A DNA stretch of 36,636 nt from Erysipelotrichia bacterium (lineage in GTDB: Bacteria > Bacillota_I > Bacilli_A > Erysipelotrichales > Erysipelotrichaceae). The notes beneath the pieces were generated by a model. The model saw only the letters and a program-made list of their open reading frames with translations. It was not told the DNA's origin and ran no database searches. Positions within the stretch are counted from its first letter, which is position 1. Every line of letters begins with the position of its first letter. The position numbers and the translations under genes were made by a program. Below are positions 24,502 to 32,840 of the stretch, one piece after another. The stretch spans positions 1 to 36,636 of the forward strand of contig SAAR01000004.1 of the NCBI GenBank assembly GCA_009916335.1. The letters are read 5' to 3'.

Positions 24502-26196
24502 ATGAAAGAAAAATTATATTTAACCGATGATGTCGCTATTATTAACTTTGATATGGCTTATCCAGGTACACAAGATGATTTAACAAAGTCTAGCACATTA
24601 GCTAATTTTATGATGAATTACATCGAATACTTAGAAAAAGAGGATAGAGATTTATACCACTGGGTAGTGAATGGGAAAACATGTAGAGAAACGAATGTAG
24701 AACTAAGCAAACTATTCAGAATGTTAATGATTATGTCAACGGAAGAAATTGACAGCTACTACTTAACTGATAAAACAAAACTATTACAATTTGTCGAAGG
24801 GTTGTATGATTTCTGGAAACGCCACCAACGTTATTCAGTAACCACAAACCGTTTTAGTGGACATAGTTTAACACCATTTGTAATTAGCGATTCTAATTTT
24901 AATACAACGGTACGTTCTGTATATCGTCGCATTGAACAGGCGATTATGGGTACGAAGAATAAAGTGTTCCGTCAGTTACAGGCAGGAACAAATGCCGCCA
25001 TTGCATGTTATAAAAATAAGAATTGTAAATTAAGTGCTAAATACGATAAATTAAAAGATGTGTTATTCATTGAATCGGTTATGCTTAGAACACCAATGAT
25101 CTTACATCCAAAATCTAATAAGCGAACAGGAATGTTTGAAGAAATTAACGATAATCCTATTGATGCTTTTGCAGGTGATCCAGAAGAATTTTTCTGTTTC
25201 CCAGCAAAAGTGGGACAATTAACAATTTTTATCTACTTCCATAGAGATTTTATGTCAAGTGGAACTTCTATTGCGAACTTATTTGAATTAGCAAGTCCTG
25301 AAGAATGTACAAAAAAACCAGATGCAATTGTATTGTTTGGTAATCCAGATGATAAAAATGAATGTACATTCCACTATGATAAAGAAGAAGGAATCTTAGT
25401 GGGTAGTGTATCTTATCATGAACGTATTGAATACTTCGGTTATATGAAAAAGATGACATTAACATTGCATAATGTAGTGATGATGCAAAGAAAATGGTTG
25501 CCAATTCATGGAGCTTTCATCAATGTTACTTTAAAGAGTGGTAAACGTAAAGGAATTATGTTGATGGGAGATTCTGGTGCTGGTAAATCAGAATCTATTG
25601 AAGCTTTAAAAGCATTAGGAAACGATGTTATTAAAGATATTGAAGTAGTCTTTGATGATATGGGTACAATTCATATTGAAGATGGTGTTCCTTATGGACA
25701 AGGTACAGAAATTGGTGCCTTTATCCGTTTAGATGATTTAGATCCAGGTACGCCATATAGAGATATGGATCGTTCTATCTTCTTTAATCCAGATTCATTA
25801 AATGCTCGTGTCATTACACCAGCTGCTCCATATGCAGTCGTAGCAACAAATCATAAGATTGATTTATTCTGTTACGCAAACAACTATGATACAACAGAAG
25901 GTATGCGTAAAATTGATGATATGGAAGAAGCAAAACCGATTTTTATTGAAGGAAAACGTATGGCAAAAGGAACAACACAAGAAGTTGGGTTATCAACAAC
26001 TTACTTCGCAAATCCATTTGGTCCTATGCAACAGCAAGAAATTTGCCAGCCATTAATTGATGAAACATTTGAAGTGTTAAACAAGAATGGTGTTTATGTT
26101 GGAGAAATTTTCACTCACTTAGGGTTAGATAAAGAAAATAGAGATGGTATTCATATTGCAGCTCAGCAATTATTAGAATTTATTGAAAAAGATTAA
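24502..26196 (+). CDS. PEPCK/HprK-type P-loop kinase family protein, function unknown
   Basis: This 564-residue protein has a P-loop GDSGAGKSES (356-365), close to the form in HPr kinase and PEP carboxykinase, and an acidic motif VFDDMG (383-388) like the PEPCK kinase-2/metal site. HGAFINV before the P-loop is as in HprK-like domains. The first 330 residues match no domain I recognise. It is neither classical ATP-PEPCK nor full HPr kinase by motif layout. It might carboxylate/decarboxylate or phosphorylate a small molecule or protein. It is a single-gene unit with its own promoter and terminator. Homologues may be labelled PEP carboxykinase; that should be treated with caution. Confidence 0.6.
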   Translation: MKEKLYLTDDVAIINFDMAYPGTQDDLTKSSTLANFMMNYIEYLEKEDRDLYHWVVNGKTCRETNVELSKLFRMLMIMSTEEIDSYYLTDKTKLLQFVEGLYDFWKRHQRYSVTTNRFSGHSLTPFVISDSNFNTTVRSVYRRIEQAIMGTKNKVFRQLQAGTNAAIACYKNKNCKLSAKYDKLKDVLFIESVMLRTPMILHPKSNKRTGMFEEINDNPIDAFAGDPEEFFCFPAKVGQLTIFIYFHRDFMSSGTSIANLFELASPEECTKKPDAIVLFGNPDDKNECTFHYDKEEGILVGSVSYHERIEYFGYMKKMTLTLHNVVMMQRKWLPIHGAFINVTLKSGKRKGIMLMGDSGAGKSESIEALKALGNDVIKDIEVVFDDMGTIHIEDGVPYGQGTEIGAFIRLDDLDPGTPYRDMDRSIFFNPDSLNARVITPAAPYAVVATNHKIDLFCYANNYDTTEGMRKIDDMEEAKPIFIEGKRMAKGTTQEVGLSTTYFANPFGPMQQQEICQPLIDETFEVLNKNGVYVGEIFTHLGLDKENRDGIHIAAQQLLEFIEKD

Positions 26197-26205
26197 TGAA
26201 TAGAT

Positions 26206-26239
26206 AGGAAATGTACTAAAAAGTATGTTTCCTTTTTTT
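26206..26239 (+). terminator. Terminator after the PEPCK-like gene
   Basis: A 12-base stem AGGAAATGTACT / AGTATGTTTCCT (two G-U pairs) closes on an AAAA loop and ends in seven T. Confidence 0.88.
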
Positions 26240-26356
26240 AATCTATCATTCATAGTATGGAAAACAATACTTGCTTTCTATTATCAAATTTTTAATAAGA
26301 AATAGGATAAAAGAGTAAAAATAAAATTAATCTTTTCTTTGTTTCCTTATTTATAG

Positions 26357-26362
26357 TATAAT
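26357..26362 (+). promoter_or_regulatory. Candidate -10 box of the amidase gene
   Basis: TATAAT lies 22 bases before the start codon, ahead of a GGTGAGG ribosome site. The -35 region (TTTCTT) is weak. Confidence 0.45.
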
Positions 26363-26384
26363 TTTTACAATAGGTGAGGTTACT

Positions 26385-27167
26385 ATGGCAAAACAAAGGA
26401 AGAAAAAAGTACTATATCATCGTTTAATACTACTCATTGTTTTATTTTTATTAATTGTTTATCTGTTTTTTACTGGTGGGAAAATGATTTATGATTTCTT
26501 TAATCCATCAAAAGCAGATAGTGAAGTAAAAATCGTTGATAAAGATAATAAGCGATATAAAAAGATAGAGGTTAAGGAAGATAAAAAAGTGGTAGTCATT
26601 GATGCTGGGCATGGTGGATATGATGCTGGAAGTGTGGCATTAGATGGTACCTATGAAAAAGATGTAACATTAAAAGTCGCTTTGAAAGTAGGAAAGTATA
26701 TAGAAGATAAGCGTGATGATGTAATGGTTTTATATACTAGAGAAGATGATGATTACTATTGGACGAATGATAATAAAACGGATTTATTTTATCGAGTGAA
26801 TACGGCAATAGAAAATAATGCAAGTTTATTTTTATCCATTCATATGAACTCTAATGATCAAAGTAATGAGGTAAGAGGGCATGAAACATGGGTATCGTTA
26901 ACTAGTGTGGAAAATGAGTTGTTTTCCCATCGAATAGATGAAGCACTCAATGCGTTAGGATATAATGAGTGTCGAGGAATTAAAAATGAGAGTGATTCCC
27001 CCTTGCTTGTTTTACACTACAACACAGTTCCTAGTGCACTTGTGGAATTAGGGTATATTAATAATGTCGAGGATTTTGGATATATTAATAGTGAGGACGG
27101 TAGTAGTGCTATTGCGAAAGCGTTAGGACAAGCGATGCTTACAACTTTAGATGAATTAAGTGAATAA
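26385..27167 (+). CDS. N-acetylmuramoyl-L-alanine amidase (Amidase_3), membrane-anchored
   Basis: This 260-residue protein has one N-terminal membrane helix (about 12-30) and an Amidase_3 domain (about 65-255) that cleaves the bond between muramic acid and the stem peptide. Zinc ligands are seen in VVVIDAGHGG, in the YEKDVTLK glutamate and in SIHMNSND; ALVELGYINN holds the catalytic glutamate. There are no SH3 or other wall-binding repeats. A basic start (MAKQRKKK) fits a signal anchor. The 26-bp tandem repeat starting at 27152 copies the last codons past the stop. Possibly acts at division or sporulation-like septa; exact role unknown. Confidence 0.9.
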   Translation: MAKQRKKKVLYHRLILLIVLFLLIVYLFFTGGKMIYDFFNPSKADSEVKIVDKDNKRYKKIEVKEDKKVVVIDAGHGGYDAGSVALDGTYEKDVTLKVALKVGKYIEDKRDDVMVLYTREDDDYYWTNDNKTDLFYRVNTAIENNASLFLSIHMNSNDQSNEVRGHETWVSLTSVENELFSHRIDEALNALGYNECRGIKNESDSPLLVLHYNTVPSALVELGYINNVEDFGYINSEDGSSAIAKALGQAMLTTLDELSE

Positions 27168-27203
27168 CGCTTAGTAGTGAATTAAGTGAATAACGCTTAG
27201 TAG
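27152..27203 (+). repeat. Perfect 26-bp tandem duplication across the amidase stop codon
   Basis: 27152-27177 and 27178-27203 are identical; the unit begins TGAATTAAGTGAATAACG. The first copy holds the last amidase codons and the TAA stop. The second copy lies in the leader region and abuts the -35 box of the next gene. No divergence between copies suggests a recent event. Confidence 0.9.
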
Positions 27204-27232
27204 TTGAGTTCTAAAATGAAATACAGTATAAT
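27204..27232 (+). promoter_or_regulatory. Promoter of the BI-1 family gene
   Basis: TTGAGT (27204-27209) and TATAAT (27227-27232) are 17 bases apart; the -35 box starts directly after the tandem duplication. Confidence 0.65.
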
Positions 27233-27261
27233 ATGTTCTGTACATACAAGGAGGTACACTT

Positions 27262-27957
27262 ATGGATTTATACGAAAACGAACAGCACTCCCTAGGTAAT
27301 GTTACATTAAAGCAACATATGCTTAAAACATTTACATGGATGTTTCTAGGTGTATTAGTTACATTCGTAACAGCCTTTATTGTGGGAAATTCATCATTAA
27401 TTTATATCGTTTATGGTAATTCTTTTATGCCATTAATTTTAATTATTACTCAATTTGGTGTGGTCATCGCATTATCTGCTAGATTGTTTAAAATGAAAGA
27501 AAGTTCAGCAAAACTGCTATTTCTTGCTTACTCTATTTTAACAGGAATTACGTTTTCTGGTTTAGGGTATGTTTATGCAGGGGCTGATATTGCATTAGCC
27601 TTTGGGGCAGCCGCCATTTTCTTTGTCTGTTTAGTTATCATTGGTGCGACAACAAAAGCAAACTTAGATAAAATTGGTACAATTTGTATTGCAGGTTTAA
27701 TAGCTTTTGTTACTTTTCAAATTTTAGCAATGCTATTTAGTTGGTCAATGGATGTTGTGATGTTCTCCATTATCGGTTTATTACTCTTTACAGGAATAAC
27801 AGCATGGGATGTACAGAAAGCAAAGAAATTATACAATGCAAATCTTAATGATACACAGATGTTAAATAAATTAAGTATTTATTCAGCGTTTGAATTATAC
27901 TTAGATTTCATTAACATTTTCTTGTATATTTTGCGTATCTTAGGTAATCGAGATTAA
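27262..27957 (+). CDS. Bax inhibitor-1 / YccA family membrane protein
   Basis: This 231-residue protein has seven predicted membrane segments covering almost all of residues 25-228, as in BI-1/YetJ-like proteins. B. subtilis YetJ is a pH-sensitive calcium leak channel. The aspartate pair expected in the last helices is plausible at FELYLDFINIFLYIL (about D213), and D178 of ITAWDVQKAK. AAGGAGG precedes the ATG. It is a single-gene unit ending in a strong terminator. The transported ion and role here are unproven. Confidence 0.88.
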   Translation: MDLYENEQHSLGNVTLKQHMLKTFTWMFLGVLVTFVTAFIVGNSSLIYIVYGNSFMPLILIITQFGVVIALSARLFKMKESSAKLLFLAYSILTGITFSGLGYVYAGADIALAFGAAAIFFVCLVIIGATTKANLDKIGTICIAGLIAFVTFQILAMLFSWSMDVVMFSIIGLLLFTGITAWDVQKAKKLYNANLNDTQMLNKLSIYSAFELYLDFINIFLYILRILGNRD

Positions 27958-27970
27958 TAATATGTTGAGC

Positions 27971-27997
27971 AAAAGATGGGTAACCATCTTTTCTTTT
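27971..27997 (+). terminator. Terminator after the BI-1 gene
   Basis: Arms AAAAGATGG and CCATCTTTT close on a GTAA (GNRA-type) tetraloop and are followed by CTTTTG. Confidence 0.85.
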
Positions 27998-28012
27998 GTA
28001 TCAGCAATCATG

Positions 28013-28018
28013 TATAAT
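28013..28018 (+). promoter_or_regulatory. Candidate -10 box of the TtcA-like gene
   Basis: TATAAT lies 46 bases upstream of the start codon; a matching -35 box is weak. Confidence 0.4.
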
Positions 28019-28064
28019 ACAGGTTGTATTAATAAAAGTAAATTAGAAACACAAGAGGGTATAT

Positions 28065-28907
28065 ATGGATGTTAAAGAAATAGAAAGATCAATTATTAAA
28101 ACATATCGTGGTGAAATATGGTCGCCGTTTATGAAGGCTTTATCAGAATATGATTTGATTCAAGAAAATGATTGTATTGCTGTTTGTATCTCAGGGGGAA
28201 AAGATAGCATGTTATTAGCGAAGTGCTTTCAGATTTTATCCCGTTTTAGTAAAGTTGCATTTACGGTGAAGTTTTTAGTGATGGATCCTGGGTATAATTT
28301 GGAAAATTTAGCGAAGATTAAAGAAAATGCGAAACATTTAGATATTCCTATTACGATTAAACAGACTGATATTTTTAATGTCGTGCATGGTATGGAAAAG
28401 AATGCATGTTATCTTTGTGCAAGAATGCGTAGAGGGTATTTATATCGTTTTGCAAAAGAGATGGGTTGTAATAAAATTGCTTTAGGACATCATTTTGATG
28501 ATGTGATTGAAACAGTGATGTTGAATATTTTTTATGCAGGAGAAATTAGAACGATGATGCCTAAACTACATAGTGATAATTTTGCTGGAATGCAGTTGAT
28601 TCGCCCTTTGTATAAAGTTAAAGAAAAGAATATTATACGGTGGATGGAAAATGCCCAACTCTCTTTTTTACAATGTGCTTGTCGTTTTAGTGAACAGATT
28701 GAAAAGGAAAAAGGACAGAAGGAAAAAACGAGTAAACGAGATGAAGTGAAACAGTTGATTAAAACGTATCGTGAATTAAATCCAGAGGCAGATGATAATA
28801 TTTTTAGAGCGATGAATAATGTGAATATTGATAAAGTGATTGCCTATAAAAAACGTGGTGAAAAAGTACATTTCTTAGAGGATTATGATAAGGAAGAAAA
28901 TAAATAA
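28065..28907 (+). CDS. TtcA-like PP-loop ATPase, tRNA thiolation family
   Basis: This 280-residue protein has the ATP-pyrophosphatase loop SGGKDS (43-48) and the pair CYLC (C115, C118) followed by ARMRRG, plus QCAC in the C-terminal half (about 204-207), the layout of TtcA, which makes 2-thiocytidine at position 32 of certain tRNAs using an iron-sulfur cluster. The C-terminal cysteine pattern QCAC differs from the CxxC of E. coli TtcA, so a related substrate is possible. GAGGG precedes the ATG. Its neighbours give no further clue. Confidence 0.8.
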   Translation: MDVKEIERSIIKTYRGEIWSPFMKALSEYDLIQENDCIAVCISGGKDSMLLAKCFQILSRFSKVAFTVKFLVMDPGYNLENLAKIKENAKHLDIPITIKQTDIFNVVHGMEKNACYLCARMRRGYLYRFAKEMGCNKIALGHHFDDVIETVMLNIFYAGEIRTMMPKLHSDNFAGMQLIRPLYKVKEKNIIRWMENAQLSFLQCACRFSEQIEKEKGQKEKTSKRDEVKQLIKTYRELNPEADDNIFRAMNNVNIDKVIAYKKRGEKVHFLEDYDKEENK

Positions 28908-28970
28908 TGATAGAATAGAACATTTTTTTGCAATATTGACATAAGAATTTATGAATTACACCTTTCTGTG

Positions 28971-28999
28971 TTGAAACTTCTACGTTTACGTTGTATCAT
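28971..28999 (+). promoter_or_regulatory. Promoter of nagB
   Basis: TTGAAA (28971-28976) and TATCAT (28994-28999) are 17 bases apart. Another TTGACA at 28936 has no -10 partner. Confidence 0.6.
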
Positions 29000-29031
29000 T
29001 AATATGTGAGTGAGAATTAGGAGGAAAACAC

Positions 29032-29751
29032 ATGAAAGTTATAGTATGTAAAGATTATGCTGAAGTGAGTGCGAAAGCATATGAAGTGATGAAAGAAGTG
29101 GTTACTTCAAAAGCGAATCCAGTATTAGGATTGGCAACAGGATCAAGTCCAATTGGGTTATATGAAAATATGATTAAAGATCATAAGGAAAATGGTATTA
29201 GTTATGCCAATGCAGTGAGCTTTAACTTAGATGAATATGTAGGGATTGATCGTCATCATGAACAAAGCTACTACACATTTATGCATGAAAATTTATTTAA
29301 AGGGATCGATATTAAAGAAGAAAATGTTCATTTACCTTATGGAAACACGAAAAAAGAATGTGATGAATATGAAGCTGCAATGGAAGGGTACCATGTAGAT
29401 GTACAAGTATTAGGAATTGGTGGAAATGGACATATCGGGTTTAATGAACCAGGGACATCTTTTACTTCAACAACACATATTGTCGATTTACAGGAAAGAA
29501 CAATTGCAGATAATGCACGTTTCTTTAATAATGATATGAACCTTGTGCCAAAGCAAGCGATCACAATGGGGATTGCAACAATTATGAAAGCTGGGAAAAT
29601 CTTATTAGTAGCGAGTGGGGCAAATAAAGCAGATGCGGTTGCTGGTTTAGTGAATGGACCTATTACGGAAGATTTACCTGATTCCATCTTACAAAAGCAC
29701 AATGATGTTGTAGTTATCGTAGATGAAGCTGCAGCGTCTAAATTAAAATAA
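29032..29751 (+). CDS. nagB: Glucosamine-6-phosphate deaminase
   Basis: This 239-residue enzyme converts glucosamine-6-phosphate to fructose-6-phosphate and ammonia. LGLATGSSPIGLY (phosphate loop), SFNLDEYVGID (catalytic aspartate region) and LGIGGNGHIGFNEPG are diagnostic. The length is that of the short Bacillus-type, non-allosteric form. TAGGAGG precedes the ATG. No nagA or nagE is near, so it may serve recycled wall amino sugars or host glycans handled elsewhere. A terminator follows directly. Confidence 0.95.
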   Translation: MKVIVCKDYAEVSAKAYEVMKEVVTSKANPVLGLATGSSPIGLYENMIKDHKENGISYANAVSFNLDEYVGIDRHHEQSYYTFMHENLFKGIDIKEENVHLPYGNTKKECDEYEAAMEGYHVDVQVLGIGGNGHIGFNEPGTSFTSTTHIVDLQERTIADNARFFNNDMNLVPKQAITMGIATIMKAGKILLVASGANKADAVAGLVNGPITEDLPDSILQKHNDVVVIVDEAAASKLK

Positions 29752-29756
29752 TGAAT

Positions 29757-29781
29757 AAGTGGAGTAAAATCCACTTTTTTT
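29757..29781 (+). terminator. Terminator after nagB
   Basis: Arms AAGTGGA and TCCACTT enclose a GTAAAA loop and end in a run of T. Confidence 0.85.
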
Positions 29782-29843
29782 GTTTTGTAGATGTAAAACA
29801 AGTAAGTGCATGATAAAATAGTAAAGATAACGGGGGAGCGTAT

Positions 29844-30677
29844 ATGAGTGTAAAATTAATTGTTATGGATATGGATGGGACATTACTTACTAGTGAAAAG
29901 AAGATTAGTGAGCGAACAAGAAAAACATTAATTGAATATGAACAACAAGGGACAAAACTAGTTTTAGCAAGTGGGCGAGTAAAAGCTAGGTTAGATGAAT
30001 TTGCACATATGTTAAAGATGGATCAATTTGGTGGGTATTTAATTGAGGCGAATGGTAGTTGTTTATATGATTATCATACAAAGCAAAGAAGTATTATTCG
30101 TGAGATGAGCTATGAAGAGGCAGATGAAATTTTTCATTTTATCAAAAATCGTTTTCCACATAATGAAATCATGGTTATGGCAGATGTTAATGCCTATGTT
30201 TATTTGCCTAAAGGAGTAAGTGAAAGTAGTTATTTTAATGCGAATAATATGGAGAGTTTAAAAAATCGAGAAATTTTTTATATTCAAAATGTATATGAGA
30301 TCAAAGAACGATTTTTTAAGGTTTGTACATATGATAGCCCTGAAAAGATTATTGCCGTTAATGAAGTAGTAAAACAAGGGTTGCATCATAAGTATTGGAG
30401 TGGTAGAACAATGCCGTTTTGGTTAGAAGTCATACCAAAGGAAATTAGTAAAGGAAATTCTTTGCAAGTATTAATAGATAAATTGGCGATTGATAAACAA
30501 GATGTCTATGCTTTTGGTGATGGAGAAAATGATATTAGTATGTTAGAAATGGTGAATGGGATTGCGATGCAAAATGCGATTAGCAGTGTGAAAGAGGTAT
30601 GTCAATACCATACATTAAGCAATGATGAAGATGGAATTGCAAGTTTTTTGGAAACGATTAAAGTAAAAATGAAATAA
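29844..30677 (+). CDS. Cof-type HAD superfamily phosphatase
   Basis: This 277-residue protein is a Cof/YidA-type HAD phosphatase. Motif I is MDMDGTLLTSEKK, a serine in ASGRVK gives motif II, and GDGENDISML gives motif IV; the C2B cap lies between. It would dephosphorylate a sugar phosphate or cofactor precursor. A GGGGGAG site precedes the ATG. No terminator is seen before the teichoic acid genes 150 bases downstream, but those have their own promoter. The substrate cannot be inferred. Confidence 0.88.
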   Translation: MSVKLIVMDMDGTLLTSEKKISERTRKTLIEYEQQGTKLVLASGRVKARLDEFAHMLKMDQFGGYLIEANGSCLYDYHTKQRSIIREMSYEEADEIFHFIKNRFPHNEIMVMADVNAYVYLPKGVSESSYFNANNMESLKNREIFYIQNVYEIKERFFKVCTYDSPEKIIAVNEVVKQGLHHKYWSGRTMPFWLEVIPKEISKGNSLQVLIDKLAIDKQDVYAFGDGENDISMLEMVNGIAMQNAISSVKEVCQYHTLSNDEDGIASFLETIKVKMK

Positions 30678-30757
30678 TGATTGCATGAAACAAGTGATGA
30701 ACAGGGAGTGAAATTAGTAAATTTCCAGCATAGAACACTGTGAAAATACTAAAAATA

Positions 30758-30786
30758 TTGTAAAAGAAAGGTAAATGAGTTAGAAT
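30758..30786 (+). promoter_or_regulatory. Promoter of the teichoic acid operon
   Basis: TTGTAA (30758-30763) and TAGAAT (30781-30786) are 17 bases apart, 43 bases before the tarG start. Confidence 0.55.
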
Positions 30787-30828
30787 AAGTGAGAGAATTA
30801 AGGTTCTTTATGACAAAAGGAGAAATGT

Positions 30829-31638
30829 ATGAAAAGCGTTTTTTTTGTGATAAAAGAAAATGTGGTCAATTTTTATCGGGTTATTTCCATTGCAAAATAT
30901 GAATTGATGGCGGATATGAGGGATACAAAACTAGGGATTATTTGGACATTTTTAAATCCGATGATCCAACTTTTTACGTTCTGGATCGTATTTGGCATTG
31001 GTTTGCGTAATGGGAAATCCGTTGGTAATATTAGCTTTTTACCTTGGATGATTGTGGGTATGACAGTATGGTTTTTTATTAGTCCTTGTATTACACAAGG
31101 GGTTGGCTGTATTTATTCAAAACGTAATATTATTACGAAGATGAAATTTCCTGTCAGTATTTTACCAACCACCGTTGTAATGAAGGAATTGTTCAACCAC
31201 GCTTGTTTTTTAGCGTTGATAGTTGCAATCTTAATTGTACGGGGGCATGTTCCTAATTTACATTGGTTTGGTGTTTTTTATTATATGTTTTGTGCAGTGT
31301 GTTTTTGTATTGCCTTAAATATGATTACAAGTGTATTAAATATGTTTACAAGAGATGTTTCAAAGCTGGTGAAAGCGTGTATGCGTATGTTAATGTATTT
31401 AACACCTATTTTATGGACACTCGACACATTTCATGGACACCCAATGCTTGTTAATATTTTTAAGTTGAATCCTCTATATTATATTGTGGAGGGGTATCGT
31501 GGTGCGTTATTCTTCCAAGATGGTTTCTATAATCACCCTGCACAGACAATGTACTTTTGGAGTGTTGTTTTTGTGATGTTTGTCATTGGTAGTATCCTTA
31601 TGTATAAATTTAAGAGTAAATTTATTGATATGATGTAA
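30829..31638 (+). CDS. tarG: Teichoic acid ABC exporter, permease (TarG/TagG-like)
   Basis: This 269-residue membrane protein has the length of S. aureus TarG and about six membrane segments. The N-terminal amphipathic stretch AKYELMADMRDTKLGIIWTF is typical of polysaccharide and teichoic acid ABC permeases. With TarH it would flip the lipid-linked wall polymer to the outer face. AAAGGAG precedes the ATG. The next gene is the matching ATPase, 12 bases on, and CDP-glycerol genes follow, which supports teichoic acid over capsule. Confidence 0.87.
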   Translation: MKSVFFVIKENVVNFYRVISIAKYELMADMRDTKLGIIWTFLNPMIQLFTFWIVFGIGLRNGKSVGNISFLPWMIVGMTVWFFISPCITQGVGCIYSKRNIITKMKFPVSILPTTVVMKELFNHACFLALIVAILIVRGHVPNLHWFGVFYYMFCAVCFCIALNMITSVLNMFTRDVSKLVKACMRMLMYLTPILWTLDTFHGHPMLVNIFKLNPLYYIVEGYRGALFFQDGFYNHPAQTMYFWSVVFVMFVIGSILMYKFKSKFIDMM

Positions 31639-31650
31639 GAGAGGTCTGTT

Positions 31651-32427
31651 GTGGAAAAAGAAATCGCAGTAAAGTTCGACCATGTCGATAAAATATATAA
31701 ATTAGATAGCAAGAAAAGAAAACGCTTTGAAAAGAAAAAGAGTTTTTATGCATTAAAAGATGTTTCCTTTGAGATTGAAAAGGGTTGTGTTGTTGGTATT
31801 TTAGGTAGTAATGGGAGTGGGAAAAGTACACTATCCAATATTCTAGCTGGTATTTCCATGCAAGATCATGGCAAGATTACCATTCATGGTGAACAGGCAC
31901 TAATTGCCATTCAAGCAGGATTGAATACCCAGTTATCAGGGATTGAAAACATTCGTTTAAAAGGTGCTTTGTTAGGTTTATCCAAGAAAAAAATAGAAGC
32001 CATTACACAAGGTGTGATTGATTTTGCAGAGCTAGGAGAGTTTTTATACCAACCTGTAAAGAAATATTCAAGTGGAATGAAGTCGAGGCTAGGATTTTCT
32101 ATTTCGATCTGTCTTGATCCAGAAATTATTATTGTCGATGAAGCATTATCAGTTGGAGATAAGGGATTTGCGGCGAAATGCTTAAAGAAGATGAATGAAT
32201 TAAAAGCATCAGGAAAAACGATTTTCTTTATTTCCCATTCTATTTCACAAGTTCGTGGTTTTTGTGAGAAAGGCTTATGGATTGAAGGTGGTCGCTTAAG
32301 AGAATATGGCGATATTCAAGAAGTGGCGGATCACTATGAGGAATATATCGATAGCTTTAAGAAGATGAGTGCAAAAGAAGTAAAGCAGTTAAAAGCAGAA
32401 GTGTTTGAAAGCAGAATTTTAAAATAG
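31651..32427 (+). CDS. tarH: Teichoic acid ABC exporter, ATP-binding protein (TarH/TagH-like)
   Basis: This 258-residue ATPase has Walker A GSNGSGKST, signature YSSGMKSRLGFSI, Walker B IIIVDEALSVGD and the switch ISHS. These are the forms used by TarH and Wzt-type exporters; it has the short TarH length and no long extracellular tail as in B. subtilis TagH. The start is GTG at 31651, with GAGG 6 bases upstream. It partners the permease encoded just before it. TarD follows after 8 bases. Confidence 0.9.
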   Translation: MEKEIAVKFDHVDKIYKLDSKKRKRFEKKKSFYALKDVSFEIEKGCVVGILGSNGSGKSTLSNILAGISMQDHGKITIHGEQALIAIQAGLNTQLSGIENIRLKGALLGLSKKKIEAITQGVIDFAELGEFLYQPVKKYSSGMKSRLGFSISICLDPEIIIVDEALSVGDKGFAAKCLKKMNELKASGKTIFFISHSISQVRGFCEKGLWIEGGRLREYGDIQEVADHYEEYIDSFKKMSAKEVKQLKAEVFESRILK

Positions 32428-32435
32428 GAGGATTT

Positions 32436-32822
32436 ATGAAAAAAGTAATTACATATGGAACCTTTGATTTATTTCATGTAGGACATTTGAATTTATTAAA
32501 ACGTGCAAAAGAATATGGGGATTATTTAATTGTCGCTGTTTCTAGTGATGAATTTAACTTAGGAAAAGGGAAGAAGTGTTTTGTGAGTGATCATGATCGT
32601 AAAGAGATTGTCGAAGCGATTCGCTATGTTGATGAAGTGATTTTAGAAACAAGTTGGGAACAGAAAATTGAAGATGTGAAAAAGTATGGCATTGATGTAT
32701 TTGTTATTGGTGATGACTGGAAAGGGAAATTTGATTTCCTTAAAGACTATTGTGAAGTCGTTTATTTACCAAGAACAGAGGGGATTTCTACCACACAGAT
32801 TAAAGAGGAATTAAAGAAATAA
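32436..32822 (+). CDS. tarD: Glycerol-3-phosphate cytidylyltransferase
   Basis: This 128-residue enzyme makes CDP-glycerol from CTP and glycerol-3-phosphate. GTFDLFHVGHLNLLKRA holds the HxGH nucleotide motif, and ISTTQI near the C-terminus is the RTEGISTT signature of the family. Length matches TagD/TarD. It supplies the activated glycerol used by the two transferases downstream. AGGAGG precedes the ATG at good distance. Presence of TarD points to a glycerol-phosphate polymer or primer. Confidence 0.95.
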   Translation: MKKVITYGTFDLFHVGHLNLLKRAKEYGDYLIVAVSSDEFNLGKGKKCFVSDHDRKEIVEAIRYVDEVILETSWEQKIEDVKKYGIDVFVIGDDWKGKFDFLKDYCEVVYLPRTEGISTTQIKEELKK

Positions 32823-32840
32823 TAGACAGGGGTACTAAAA

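Noticed and set aside
28936..28964. Second nagB promoter at TTGACA 28936
   Set aside because: No -10 box at 16-18 bases; TTGAAA/TATCAT downstream fits better.
29337..29801. Minus-strand open frame over nagB
   Set aside because: It is the reverse of a highly conserved enzyme gene and crosses its terminator.
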